A stretch of DNA of 28,605 bases from a virus: positions 1 through 28,605 of IMG/VR virus record IMGVR_UViG_3300021197_000815. The stretch is one strand, 5' to 3'. The notes beneath the pieces were generated by a model, which was not told the DNA's origin, made no database searches, and was given only the letters and a program-made list of their open reading frames with translations. How positions within the stretch are numbered: the stretch's first letter is position 1; each line of letters opens with the position of its first letter. Positions 7,601-15,165 of the stretch are shown here, in pieces. Position numbers and translations under genes: made by a program.

Positions 7601-9742
7601 TCACTGATTACCACCTAGGCCCGAAGCAAGAGAGGCCTCTAGACCAGCGCCGTTACCCGATCCGTTATTAGCTGAGTGGCCTTGTTCACCTGGGACTGGG
7701 GCTGCACCTGTACCCATACCACCAGCAGGCATACCACCTGTAGGTGCCTGAGGTGCCTCACCAGGAGCTGCCGCTGGGGCAGGAGGTGGGTTTTGTTCTT
7801 GGAACTTCTTAAGAATCTCAGCTTGTACAGCTGCATCACTCAGAGAGTTAGCCACCTTATCAGGGTCGAGGTCCATTGACTCAGCAATCTCACGGATGAT
7901 GTAATCCATCTTAGCGAAAGGAGCCAAGGCTGGGTTCTGAACAACTTGCAAGAACTGCATAAGACGTTGGCTACGTACTTCGTTAGCCATAAGCGACGAG
8001 GTACCACGTGCCTTAACTTCAAGGTCACCCTTGATCTCAGGATCGTGGTCGAACTGCATGTTGAAGGAGAAGAATGCTTTACCAAGTGGTCCAAGCAGGT
8101 AGTCGTCTACGTTCTTAATAACTGTACGGATAGAGCCGTTGGCAGCTGACATGAGCATAGAGATACCACTAGCTGTACGACCAACACCTGATACACCTGT
8201 TTGACCGTGTGAGAAGCTAGGAAGACCTGTTGACTCATCGGCAAGTACACGAGCCTTGTCAAACATCTGCATGTTCTCGTTAGACACGTTGGGGAATGAC
8301 GTACCAAAGATAGCCTGACCAGGGGCACCACCTTGACGACGGAAGACCTTACCGGGGTATACCTCAAGGTCTTGACCAGGGGCTAGGTTATTCTCGTCTA
8401 CTTCAATAAGGAGGTTACCTGACAGGGCTGCGTTGTCCACAGCCATACGCATGAAGCCATTCATAAGCGTCTGTGTGTCATCCATGTTCTCAGCAAGACC
8501 TACACCGAAGAAGGAGTAAGGGTTTACCTCGTAAGGTACTGCGTAGTAGGGGATAATCTGTGGGTTGAATGGGTTCATAACCAAACGGAGAACTTGACCG
8601 TTACAAATCCATACGTTTACATTCAGCTGATCAACCTTACGGAGCTCACGTGGGATGTCCACTTGGTAGTCCTCTAGAATCTCACGATCCACGTAACCCC
8701 AGAACTCTAGAACCTCGTAGCGCTCGGTAGCTGTCTCAGAACTATCGTCCTCCATAACTTGCTCCCACCACTCTTTAGTGTAGGATGCACCGTTAGCCAA
8801 CGCCATATCAATAGCATTGTCACGGAAGAAGGGACGCTTCTTAAGGCCACGTAGTCGTGAACGAGACATCTTGTGACGCTCTACAGCGTACTCAGCTTCA
8901 TCCATACTGTTAGCATCGGGGTCTGGGTAGAAGTTCCAGATAGATACAGAGTCACACGAAGGCATTGTTTTGATACGGGGTTTGTAGTTACCATCATCAT
9001 CCCAGTGTGGATATTCTTTATCTACTGCAAAAGGACCTTTCATGATGCCAGTACCGAACAGAGCACACTCAAAGGCTGCTGTACGGAGCTTCTTAGAGGC
9101 ATTAGACTCCTCCAACTGGTCATGGATCTTCTTTTCCATCTTCTTAGCAGCTACCATAGCTGGGTATACAGTAATTTCAGTCGCTGTTGTACCAGGACCT
9201 TCCTTCAACGTGTCCATAACCGGCTCTAGTTTAGCCTTCATAGCACCAAGACGCTCTTTAAGGTCTACAACTGTCTCCCCTGGGCGTAGTTTGGTGTCTT
9301 CTGGTGACAACTGTGGCCCTTTAGCCTTCTTCATATCGTCATTTGACTCAAAATGAGCTGATTCTACGATACCTTCAGGTAAAGAAGTTGGGTCTACGGA
9401 GATTGGGAACTTATTATTACCGAAAAGTACCTCTACAAGCTGACCATAGGCTGCAAGAACCTTAGTTTTGGTGACTTTAACGAAGATACGGGACTTTTCA
9501 GTCGATGTAAACTGTACATCTGGGCCGTAGAGGCCACGGTAGTTACGGTAAGAACGTACCCAACGTTGTTCATCGGTGTAACGGGCTGTCTCAGCCTTGC
9601 TGAACCTCTCTTCCACGAAAGAAACAACAGCGCCTACAGGCTCATCAGTATAGTCACCCTCTTTAATATCCTTCACAAAAGAAGAATCAGACTCTTCCAT
9701 GTTGTGTTCAATCTCAGTGGCGTCTGTTTCGAAGTTATCCAT
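7601..9742 (-). CDS. Portal protein
   Basis: 713 residues, close to P22 gp1 (725) and much longer than T7-type portals (~535). The ring-forming protein at the head vertex serves as the DNA channel and terminase dock. The N-terminal section has 'RYTDEQRWVRSYRNYRGLYG' and 'SRIFVKVTKTKVLAAYGQL', and the middle has 'PYYAVPYEVNPYSFFGVGLAE' followed by 'LMNGFMRMAVDNAALSGN', the stem/wing pattern typical of podophage portals. A Pro/Gly/Ala-rich tail of ~65 residues ends the protein. It is 18 bases downstream of the large terminase. Motif recall plus gene order make this a confident call. Confidence 0.88.
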   Translation of the reverse strand: MDNFETDATEIEHNMEESDSSFVKDIKEGDYTDEPVGAVVSFVEERFSKAETARYTDEQRWVRSYRNYRGLYGPDVQFTSTEKSRIFVKVTKTKVLAAYGQLVEVLFGNNKFPISVDPTSLPEGIVESAHFESNDDMKKAKGPQLSPEDTKLRPGETVVDLKERLGAMKAKLEPVMDTLKEGPGTTATEITVYPAMVAAKKMEKKIHDQLEESNASKKLRTAAFECALFGTGIMKGPFAVDKEYPHWDDDGNYKPRIKTMPSCDSVSIWNFYPDPDANSMDEAEYAVERHKMSRSRLRGLKKRPFFRDNAIDMALANGASYTKEWWEQVMEDDSSETATERYEVLEFWGYVDREILEDYQVDIPRELRKVDQLNVNVWICNGQVLRLVMNPFNPQIIPYYAVPYEVNPYSFFGVGLAENMDDTQTLMNGFMRMAVDNAALSGNLLIEVDENNLAPGQDLEVYPGKVFRRQGGAPGQAIFGTSFPNVSNENMQMFDKARVLADESTGLPSFSHGQTGVSGVGRTASGISMLMSAANGSIRTVIKNVDDYLLGPLGKAFFSFNMQFDHDPEIKGDLEVKARGTSSLMANEVRSQRLMQFLQVVQNPALAPFAKMDYIIREIAESMDLDPDKVANSLSDAAVQAEILKKFQEQNPPPAPAAAPGEAPQAPTGGMPAGGMGTGAAPVPGEQGHSANNGSGNGAGLEASLASGLGGNQ

Positions 9743-9760
9743 GTCTTTTCCTTGTGAGTC

Positions 9761-11359
9761 TTAATAACCGAAGACGGAGTCGGAGGCCTGGAAGCCTGAT
9801 CTTTGTGCGTTAGGGTCGTAGTCAAAGAGACTACTGCGAGGTCTTGTCATTAGGCCGTACCTCAGAGCATCGTAACCGTGGTCAATAGGGCTCTTTGTAT
9901 CTACATCTTCTGGATTATTCTTATCAAGAGGAAGAGATGGAAGTTCGGAGATGATGTTACGACAGTTGTTAAAGAATACTAGTCTTGGTTCTTCTGTAAA
10001 CTCGTCTACCTGTAGTCTACGGTGTATTTCGTTCTTACCTGCGATACGAGAACCTTTGGAACGATCAGATGGTCTCCAGCGACAACCCTTCATAATCATC
10101 TGTTCAGCTAGAGAAGGACCTGTGTCACCTCTGTTGTGCCAGAGAGAGCTATCGAGCACACCGTAGCGTATCTTCTCACCAGCTTCAGCTTCGAGAATCA
10201 TCTCAGCCAAGTCTACCGCTGTGACCTTGCTGCAGTAGAGCTCCCGGTAGATAACGATCTGCTCAGCAGGTGTTACAGCAAACCAGAGAACTGCTGTCAT
10301 TGAACCGTAACCGTAGTCACACGCCCTGAACTTAGGCCAACTGTTTGGGATATCGTACGGCTCAACTACGTGCTTCAATGTACTGAACTCAGAGAAGGCT
10401 GAACCTTCAGAGATGCTCCAGTCACCGTCTAGAAGTTGACGACGTTGGTGTTCAGGCATTGAAAGTAGGTTAGCCTCGTACATACCGTCTTCTGATAGGT
10501 ACGGGTTGTTGAATAGGTTAGCTGGGATGAACCTACGCTTAAAGAGAGGTTGACCCTCCCTTGAGTGACCTTTTGGCCACGTAATTGTTTGCCCATGTTC
10601 GTCTGTAGCGTAGAAGCTAGAGTTAGCTGGTGCTGGGTCGATGAACATCTTCTTAACCCAGAAGTGACCAGGGCCACCGGGGTTGGTTGTTGCTCTCATG
10701 TACAAAGGTAGGCCTGAGGCGCTCGTTGCACGTAGACGGGAACGCATGTAGTTCCAAGCAAAAGGAGAAGGCCACTGTGTAAGTTCATCGAGGCCGATCC
10801 AGTTGAAAGCCTGACCCTGGTAACGCATAACGTCATCGTCACGGTCAAGGTATGACATCCAGAGTGTAGCTCCACTAGGTGCTACCCAAGTCTTATCTCT
10901 CTCCATGAACTTAATACCTGGGATAGCCCGTGGGTACAGTTGTTTAGATACTGAGATAAGTTCACGTAGTTCTTCAGTTGATCGACGAACAAGTAGTCCA
11001 CGAGACTGAGGGTTGTTGAAGTAACGTACAGGGTCTGCCACCATTGCGTAGGACTTACCACCACCAGCTGCACCACCGTAAAGTACTTCTTGCTCACTAG
11101 AGGCTAGGAAGTCCTCTTGGGGGCCAGGGTTGGGTGCAAAGATAATATCCTGAGCAGCTTCTATGTCAATGTCAGCTGGCTTAGCCTTCGCTGGAACCGT
11201 CAGAGGAGTCTTCTCCTCCTTCTCTAAGGCTTCTGGTTCCTGAACCACCGAGTCTATCTTCTTCGAGCTTACGCGCCGTTTCTGCGGCTTCTTTCGCACG
11301 TTTTTCATACTTTCGATAGGAGCTGGCTTGGTTACGCCTTTGTTCTTCGATTGAGACAC
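9761..11359 (-). CDS. terL: Terminase large subunit (packaging ATPase/nuclease)
   Basis: 532 residues. Walker A GGAAGGGKS at 95-103; Walker B 'WIGLDE' with D191/E192; coupling motif 'RATTNPGG' near 223-229. The nuclease domain has acidic residues D348 ('ACDYGYG'), D403 ('GVLDSS') and D493/D497 ('DHGYDALRYG'), as expected for a RNase H-fold headful nuclease. The start is GTG at 11359, with AGGA about 11 bases upstream; an ATG at 11308 is a weaker option. The first ~60 residues are Lys-rich, low-complexity and overlap the preceding gene in another frame by 179 bases. It lies next to the portal gene, as usual. Confidence 0.95.
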   Translation of the reverse strand: MSQSKNKGVTKPAPIESMKNVRKKPQKRRVSSKKIDSVVQEPEALEKEEKTPLTVPAKAKPADIDIEAAQDIIFAPNPGPQEDFLASSEQEVLYGGAAGGGKSYAMVADPVRYFNNPQSRGLLVRRSTEELRELISVSKQLYPRAIPGIKFMERDKTWVAPSGATLWMSYLDRDDDVMRYQGQAFNWIGLDELTQWPSPFAWNYMRSRLRATSASGLPLYMRATTNPGGPGHFWVKKMFIDPAPANSSFYATDEHGQTITWPKGHSREGQPLFKRRFIPANLFNNPYLSEDGMYEANLLSMPEHQRRQLLDGDWSISEGSAFSEFSTLKHVVEPYDIPNSWPKFRACDYGYGSMTAVLWFAVTPAEQIVIYRELYCSKVTAVDLAEMILEAEAGEKIRYGVLDSSLWHNRGDTGPSLAEQMIMKGCRWRPSDRSKGSRIAGKNEIHRRLQVDEFTEEPRLVFFNNCRNIISELPSLPLDKNNPEDVDTKSPIDHGYDALRYGLMTRPRSSLFDYDPNAQRSGFQASDSVFGY

Positions 11360-11651
11360 GTTTATGTAATCCTACATGTGAGATATAGCGACCTGAGTTC
11401 TCGGAGAGCCATCTAGCCACCATACGGAGGCTGTACTCAGCTAAGTACTTCTTAGCCTGCTCTAGCATTTCCAGTTCACTGGGGATGGGTTGAAGGAGGT
11501 TAGGGTCCTCTGGGTCTTGTTCGTATCCGAATGGAACATGTCTTCCGACACGTACAATAGGGTACCATTCCCCGTTTAGACCTTTCTTAGGTATCTTCCA
11601 TGTCTGCCCAGTAACTTTGGACTTAAAGGAAGGTGCTTGTTTTCTAGCCAT
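11181..11651 (-). CDS. Helix-turn-helix protein overlapping terL; possible small terminase
   Basis: 156 residues. After 'GEWYPIVRVGRHVPFGYEQD' comes a helical region at about residues 65-105 ('EYSLRMVARWLSENSGRYI', then 'SHVGLHKRV') that looks like a DNA-binding helix-turn-helix. A basic coiled coil and an acidic Gly/Ser tail follow. The fold and position just before terL suggest the DNA-recognising small terminase or an accessory packaging factor; similar proteins of unnamed function lie near terL in marine phages. The last 179 bases are also the start of terL in another frame. The -10 of a promoter abuts the ATG, which is odd (see findings). Confidence 0.65.
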   Translation of the reverse strand: MARKQAPSFKSKVTGQTWKIPKKGLNGEWYPIVRVGRHVPFGYEQDPEDPNLLQPIPSELEMLEQAKKYLAEYSLRMVARWLSENSGRYISHVGLHKRVSIEEQRRNQASSYRKYEKRAKEAAETARKLEEDRLGGSGTRSLREGGEDSSDGSSEG

Positions 11652-11680
11652 CTTATATCACACACACATCAGTTTGTCAA
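11652..11680 (-). promoter_or_regulatory. Sigma70-type promoter before the terminase block
   Basis: TTGACA at 11680-11675 and TATAAG at 11657-11652, 17 bases apart, minus strand. The -10 directly abuts the ATG at 11651, so the predicted transcript would start just inside that reading frame. The spacer is a GT repeat. It lies between the HNH gene stop (11688) and the terminase block. Confidence 0.7.
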
Positions 11681-11687
11681 GTATATT

Positions 11688-12173
11688 TCACCACTTAGCT
11701 TTGTTAGCGACAGCTCTACACACTTCAATGAAACGTTCTTGAGAGTATGCTTGTTTCATCATGTTCACCTCTGAGGTTACCCATTGTAGGTTGCCCTCAA
11801 TATATCCGAGGTTACTGTCGATCCTGTCAAGAGATGCGTTGTTGGTTATCTCCATAGCGTCGAGGGGTTCACCGGAGAGAGCGCACTGAAAGTCTTGTTC
11901 AATCAGCAAATCAGCTAAGTAGTCAAAAGATACGCTAAACTCGATACCACGTGTCTCTGCACCTGTCTTGTACTTGTGAGCAAAGGAGCAACGGAGAACA
12001 CCTTTGTAGTAGCCTTTGTGCGAGTTACCGTTAGGGTCTTTGTTAGCACAGGCTTTACATAACTTACCTAGTCTCTGGGACTCACGGGCGTAATTATAAC
12101 GTGCATAAGTCACCTGAGAACCACACTGAGGGCAGTCCTTAGCATACCTACCGTTCTGTAACTTAATCACCAT
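11688..12173 (-). CDS. HNH-type endonuclease with N-terminal zinc finger
   Basis: 161 residues. Two CxxC pairs (C14/C17 and C39/C42) form a probable zinc finger. The C-terminal half has 'CALSGEPLDAMEI' followed by 'SLDRIDSNLGYIEGNLQWV', the motif of free-standing phage HNH nucleases in which the Asp/Asn residues and surrounding His/Cys support metal-dependent nicking. Such genes are usually mobile homing endonucleases inserted between essential phage genes, and this one sits inside the packaging block. It overlaps the upstream gene by 7 bases. Its target could be the neighbouring terminase genes of related phages (inference). Confidence 0.8.
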   Translation of the reverse strand: MVIKLQNGRYAKDCPQCGSQVTYARYNYARESQRLGKLCKACANKDPNGNSHKGYYKGVLRCSFAHKYKTGAETRGIEFSVSFDYLADLLIEQDFQCALSGEPLDAMEITNNASLDRIDSNLGYIEGNLQWVTSEVNMMKQAYSQERFIEVCRAVANKAKW

Positions 12174-12457
12174 TTCTCGCGTGAACTCCAGTAGGCTGCA
12201 GACATCTTACCTTTGGCGATGTTCTTACCGTGACGTGCCTTAAAGGACGCCCGTTTCTTCTTCATCTTATCTGACTCACCTGCTTTAGGTTTACCAGCAG
12301 TCTTAGCCCCTTGCTCACCGAAGCGAATAGTCTTAATCTTATCACCTTCTTTAGCGACGACAACATGGGACTTCTTAGGGTGGTTAGGTGTACGTTTTGG
12401 TTTGTTATAACCTGAGACACCTGCACGTTCTAGGCGTGGGTCTTTCTTAACAGCCAT
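12167..12457 (-). CDS. Small basic conserved phage protein
   Basis: 96 residues, strongly basic (Lys-rich). The central 'EGDKIKTIRFGEQGAKTAG' and the C-terminal 'SFKARHGKNIAKGKMSAAYW' are patterns I recall from a conserved protein of many marine phages, ending with a Trp-containing motif (here 'SSREKW'). Function not known; the basic charge and the terminase neighbourhood suggest nucleic-acid contact, which is inference. The ATG is shared with the stop of the preceding gene (one-base overlap). Confidence 0.7.
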   Translation of the reverse strand: MAVKKDPRLERAGVSGYNKPKRTPNHPKKSHVVVAKEGDKIKTIRFGEQGAKTAGKPKAGESDKMKKKRASFKARHGKNIAKGKMSAAYWSSREKW

Positions 12458-12825
12458 TAGTCTTGTTCCTTCTTTGAAGGTAGGATGAACACTGGTTCCT
12501 TAGAGGATACCTCTACCTTCTCTGTCTTAGTGAAACCAGCACGGTCCATAAGGTCCTTGGCTGCGTTCATCTTTTCCTTTGCACCTAGCATGTCTGTGTC
12601 ACCCATAACCTTGAACATGGTATAGGCTGCTTTAGTAGAGCTCTGTGCAATAAACTTACGGGTAAGCTCGTAGATCTCATCAGCTAGAGCAGACGTCACA
12701 GAAGACGTAGGTACGTTGTCGGAGTAACCCGCAAGCTTCTTAGCTTTAAGAGGATCTCCCTCAGCTTCTTCAAACAGTACAGCTAGGAATAGCTCCTGTT
12801 TATCTGTTAATGTTCTCTTAGTCAT
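12457..12825 (-). CDS. Terminase small subunit-like protein (putative)
   Basis: 122 residues, mostly helical. It opens 'LTDKQELFLAVLFEEAEGDP' followed by 'LKAKKLAGYSDN', matching the N-terminal helix-turn-helix of small terminases (the 'LT.KQ..F......G....AA..AGYS' style). The central helix 'KAAYTMFKVMGDTDMLGAKEKMNAA' could oligomerise, and a short tail ends 'SKEPVFILPSKKEQ'. In phage packaging this subunit recognises the DNA and recruits TerL. It overlaps both neighbours by one base. Because another HTH protein lies beside terL, which of the two is the real small terminase is open. Confidence 0.65.
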   Translation of the reverse strand: MTKRTLTDKQELFLAVLFEEAEGDPLKAKKLAGYSDNVPTSSVTSALADEIYELTRKFIAQSSTKAAYTMFKVMGDTDMLGAKEKMNAAKDLMDRAGFTKTEKVEVSSKEPVFILPSKKEQD

Positions 12826-13187
12826 CAGATCCCCCTCGATGGGTTATAGAATTGTTTACCAGAAACAGATATATCAATAGTCCCCGATCCTTTGTAGGCA
12901 ACTACCTTATCACCTGCGTGGAGGTAGATTCGGTCTGATTCTATAAACTTATAAGTATTATTGCCTGAAATAGAGTGGTCCCGCACAATATAGCAGTAAG
13001 AGGCATGGTCTGCGTGGTAGACTAAGATTGAGATATTACCAGAAGCACCGCCGTTGGTAGCCCCACAAAAGGTAATCTCACAGTCATGGTTAGGGGGGAC
13101 AGTGTAGACTACATCAGCATCTACTCCTGTTGTTGTACTTGTAATGGAACGACTCTCAAAGAAAGTACTATAGTCTTGCCTAGCCAT
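12825..13187 (-). CDS. Beta-rich structural-type protein of unknown function
   Basis: 120 residues with no signal or membrane segment. The sequence alternates hydrophobic strands and Gly/Asn/Ser turns ('DADVVYTVPPNHDCEITFCG', 'NISILVYHADHASYCYIV', 'DKVVAYKGSGTIDISVSG'), suggesting a compact beta-sandwich such as a capsid decoration or head-fibre domain. It belongs to the late operon just before the terminase genes. A virion role is a guess from composition and location. Confidence 0.6.
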   Translation of the reverse strand: MARQDYSTFFESRSITSTTTGVDADVVYTVPPNHDCEITFCGATNGGASGNISILVYHADHASYCYIVRDHSISGNNTYKFIESDRIYLHAGDKVVAYKGSGTIDISVSGKQFYNPSRGI

Positions 13188-13189
13188 CT

Positions 13190-13486
13190 TTACTCTTCCC
13201 AGGCTTCATTTACGTCTGGTGTCGATGGGTCATCAGCTTTAAAGTGACCATCCTCGTCACGAGCACGTTTCTTCTTAGGTGCTGCCTTCTTCACCTTCAC
13301 TGGTTTATCTGCAGCAGCGCGTTCACAGTCACAGATAGCAACCATAAGGTCCTGGTCCTTACAGTCGAACTCACCGTAGGGGTTCATACTTGCAACGACG
13401 TCACCACGTTTGTTTACGATCTTATCTGATGAGAAGAAGTAACCCTTCTTGTTGAGTTCCTTCTCGTGTTCCTTAAACATCATCAT
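13190..13486 (-). CDS. Small phage protein with charged disordered tail
   Basis: 98 residues; start at 13486 (Met-Met-Met, any of three) behind AAGGAAGTACAAGAA. The N-terminal half is compact ('KKGYFFSSDKIVNKRGDVVA'). The second half is a Lys/Ala linker followed by 'DGHFKADDPSTPDVNEAWEE', an ending seen in small proteins of cyanophages and other marine phages (recall). It overlaps the previous gene's stop by four bases (ATGA), indicating translational coupling. Function unknown. Confidence 0.65.
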   Translation of the reverse strand: MMMFKEHEKELNKKGYFFSSDKIVNKRGDVVASMNPYGEFDCKDQDLMVAICDCERAAADKPVKVKKAAPKKKRARDEDGHFKADDPSTPDVNEAWEE

Positions 13487-13791
13487 TTCTTGTACTTCCT
13501 TTGTGTAGCTGGGTTGGAGGCCCCAATGTTCTTGCCATACTTCTTAGCGTCTGCCTTACGGGAGAAGCTACGGTTGGCCGACTTAGGTTTAGCCTTCAGG
13601 TTCTTGGTGGAGTTATCACGAGGGTTACGGTTCTTATGGTCTACGTCCTTACCGTCCCCTTTAGAGACGACACCCTTCTTCTCCATCTTACGGCGAGCTG
13701 CCTTACGAGAGGCGTTAGCCGCTAGGTTAGACTTAGGTGACTTGAGTTGAAGCTCACGCTCCCTCTTGTAGTCTCTCTTCTTCTCTGGCAT
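13483..13791 (-). CDS. Small very basic protein with HNH-like DxDHKN motif
   Basis: 102 residues from the ATG at 13791 behind GAGGATC. A longer reading (to 13896) would run through the 46-codon gene upstream and is rejected. Extremely Lys/Arg-rich. The centre has 'KDVDHKNRNPRDNSTKNLKA' and then 'KPKSANRSF', which resembles the HNH active-site layout (DH..N....N) of phage nucleases, but the domain is very short, so it may be a DNA-binding protein only. It lies in the late arm upstream of packaging genes, where small HNH packaging cofactors are known in other phages. Function uncertain. Confidence 0.6.
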   Translation of the reverse strand: MPEKKRDYKRERELQLKSPKSNLAANASRKAARRKMEKKGVVSKGDGKDVDHKNRNPRDNSTKNLKAKPKSANRSFSRKADAKKYGKNIGASNPATQRKYKK

Positions 13792-13793
13792 GT

Positions 13794-13934
13794 TTAGTGA
13801 TCCTCGAACAAGCAGATGGATGTGATAACTGTGCCGTTGTATAGTTTGAACGTGGTGGTAATAGACGCGGGGTCCATATTCCAGCATCCAAAACAACTAC
13901 CACATGGTTTCTTCGTATTAATCCAACATCCCAT
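13794..13934 (-). CDS. 46-residue Cys-rich small protein
   Basis: A short frame from ATG 13934, preceded by GGAAAGCAAGAG, ending with TAA two bases before the next ATG. It has four Cys in the first 18 residues (C3, C11, C14, C17; 'KKPCGSCFGCW') and one more near the end, a spacing suited to metal binding or disulphides. The clean ribosome binding site and tight packing with both neighbours support a real gene. No family recognised. Confidence 0.6.
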   Translation of the reverse strand: MGCWINTKKPCGSCFGCWNMDPASITTTFKLYNGTVITSICLFEDH

Positions 13935-13958
13935 ACTCTTGCTTTCCTTTTTTGGTTT

Positions 13959-14354
13959 CTACCATTTGTCTTCTGATCGTGAGCCTTGTGACTCATTAGC
14001 TTCTGCTGACCTACGTCTGAGTAGCTCCAGTTCTAGCTCTTTCTTTTGAATATCCAGCTCTATCTGTCGTACAGCTAGTCTCTGAGCCTCATCGCACCTG
14101 TTGTAACTAGGCCTTCGCTTCTGAAACTCGATGACGTACTTGAAGCCTACAACGACATCATCGGTCTCTGTGTCCACTTCGCTAAAGAACTCTAAGCGCT
14201 TACCATTGCTGTTGTCTACCGTATGTTGACAGGTAGCCTGGCCGTAGCGTGTAGTAAAACTATCAGCTTTAGCGGTGCCAGAGACGGAGACACACACGGC
14301 TGCTAAGCTTAGTGTTCCCGCCAGACTGCTCACGCTTAACCTTAGTACAGACAT
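13959..14354 (-). CDS. Exported protein with C-terminal helix (unknown)
   Basis: 131 residues from ATG 14354, behind AAAGGTAAATATT; a longer frame upstream lacks a site. It has a signal peptide (hydrophobic 'LAGTLSLAAVCVSVSG', probable cleavage after AKA at ~30). The mature part has two Cys (42, 87), which could form a periplasmic disulphide, a strand-rich middle and a Leu/Glu-rich amphipathic helix ('LAVRQIELDIQKKELELELL') that could pair with another protein. The gene overlaps the upstream exported gene by 86 bases in another frame. An inner-spanin-like role is conceivable, but spanins have an N-terminal anchor, not a cleaved signal. Function unknown. Confidence 0.65.
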   Translation of the reverse strand: MSVLRLSVSSLAGTLSLAAVCVSVSGTAKADSFTTRYGQATCQHTVDNSNGKRLEFFSEVDTETDDVVVGFKYVIEFQKRRPSYNRCDEAQRLAVRQIELDIQKKELELELLRRRSAEANESQGSRSEDKW

Positions 14355-14646
14355 AATATTTACCTTTGTTTCTGACGGTAACTTTAATATCCACGACTTC
14401 ACCTGTGTCTAGTGTTACCTCGTTGTTAATCAGAGAGGACCTCCACTGAGACCTAGTGGGACGTAGTGTATCTTTGTCCAACACCTCAACCTTGTAGGTT
14501 ACAGGGCCCTCGTATAGGTTCTTGAGCCATATGTTGCTCTCACCAAATACGGACACGCTACTCTGGAGGTCCCTTGTGGAAGATTGATGTGAGGCTGCAC
14601 CACCAGCGTAAGCTAGCAGTGCAACCATTGTTATGACCCTAAACAT
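14269..14646 (-). CDS. Exported beta-sandwich protein, chaperone-like (unknown)
   Basis: 125 residues from ATG 14646, overlapping the TGA of the upstream gene (ATG/GTG double start possible). Signal peptide 'VITMVALLAYAGGAASH'. The mature part is strand-rich ('SNIWLKNLYEGPVTYKVEVL' and 'TLDTGEVVDIKVTVRNKG') with Cys100 and Cys119. The order of strands, ending in 'SSRVCLRLW', recalls immunoglobulin-like periplasmic domains such as pilus chaperones, but no diagnostic motif is present, so that is only a resemblance. It is the middle of three consecutive exported genes, implying a shared envelope function. Confidence 0.65.
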   Translation of the reverse strand: MFRVITMVALLAYAGGAASHQSSTRDLQSSVSVFGESNIWLKNLYEGPVTYKVEVLDKDTLRPTRSQWRSSLINNEVTLDTGEVVDIKVTVRNKGKYYVCTKVKREQSGGNTKLSSRVCLRLWHR

Positions 14647-15131
14647 CACTCAAAGCAGGTGACGGTGAAGGCAATGGGATAAGCACCCTCGTCTGCAATC
14701 TCTGTTACAGCTACATCGACAGTAGCTGGGTCAAGTGTCAGTGTGTCGATTGTCAACGCCCCATCAGGCACCAAGGTAAACGTACCTGTCAGGTCACCGT
14801 TGTCTGTGATTGCTGTGGCTCCAAATGTGGAACCAGTGTAGTCAATCGCAGTAATAGCACCAGAGTTACCGTCAAAGACACTGTCGTTAGTGATGAGGAT
14901 AGACCCTAGTGAACGATAAGTGATGTCCATCGTCGCTGGGTTTGTAATACTTACGAACTGTCCGTTAGGTTCATCGTATTCCATAGCACCCGTTAGGGGC
15001 CCCGTAAAGGAACACGACATCGCAAGGTTGGTAGCATTTAGGGTCAGCGACATATCAGGCCCAATAATGCTAGAGGAGGCTGAGGTAACCCCAAAAGCCG
15101 CAATAGATGCAGCAGCTAGTATCTTCTTCAT
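14646..15131 (-). CDS. Exported beta-rich protein, pilin-like composition (unknown)
   Basis: 161 residues from ATG 15131; a second start at 15152 adds seven residues (MKSKGKI). Signal peptide 'MKKILAAASIAAFGVTSASS'. The mature protein is acidic, Thr/Gly/Asp-rich and strand-rich, with two Cys, one near each end ('LAMSCSFTG' and the C-terminal 'FTVTCFE'), as in many secreted beta-sandwich subunits. No membrane anchor after the signal. The start region is tandemly duplicated (see the repeat entry). It lies between a lipoprotein gene and two further exported genes. Possible surface or periplasmic factor blocking superinfection; unproven. Confidence 0.65.
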   Translation of the reverse strand: MKKILAAASIAAFGVTSASSSIIGPDMSLTLNATNLAMSCSFTGPLTGAMEYDEPNGQFVSITNPATMDITYRSLGSILITNDSVFDGNSGAITAIDYTGSTFGATAITDNGDLTGTFTLVPDGALTIDTLTLDPATVDVAVTEIADEGAYPIAFTVTCFE

Positions 15132-15165
15132 GATCTTTCCTTTACTCTTCATGATCTTTCCTTTA
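15124..15165 (-). repeat. Tandem 21-base duplication of a ribosome binding site and start codon
   Basis: Two adjacent 21-base copies (15145-15165 and 15124-15144) differing by one base. Each carries TAAAGGAAAGATCATGAAGA, so both contain a full ribosome binding site and an in-frame ATG. The TAA of the upstream lipoprotein gene lies in the first copy. Confidence 0.9.

Noticed and set aside
14269-15131. Naming the exported genes as a chaperone-usher pilus system
   Set aside because: No usher, no donor-strand motif and no chaperone signature residues are visible; only general beta-sandwich composition.
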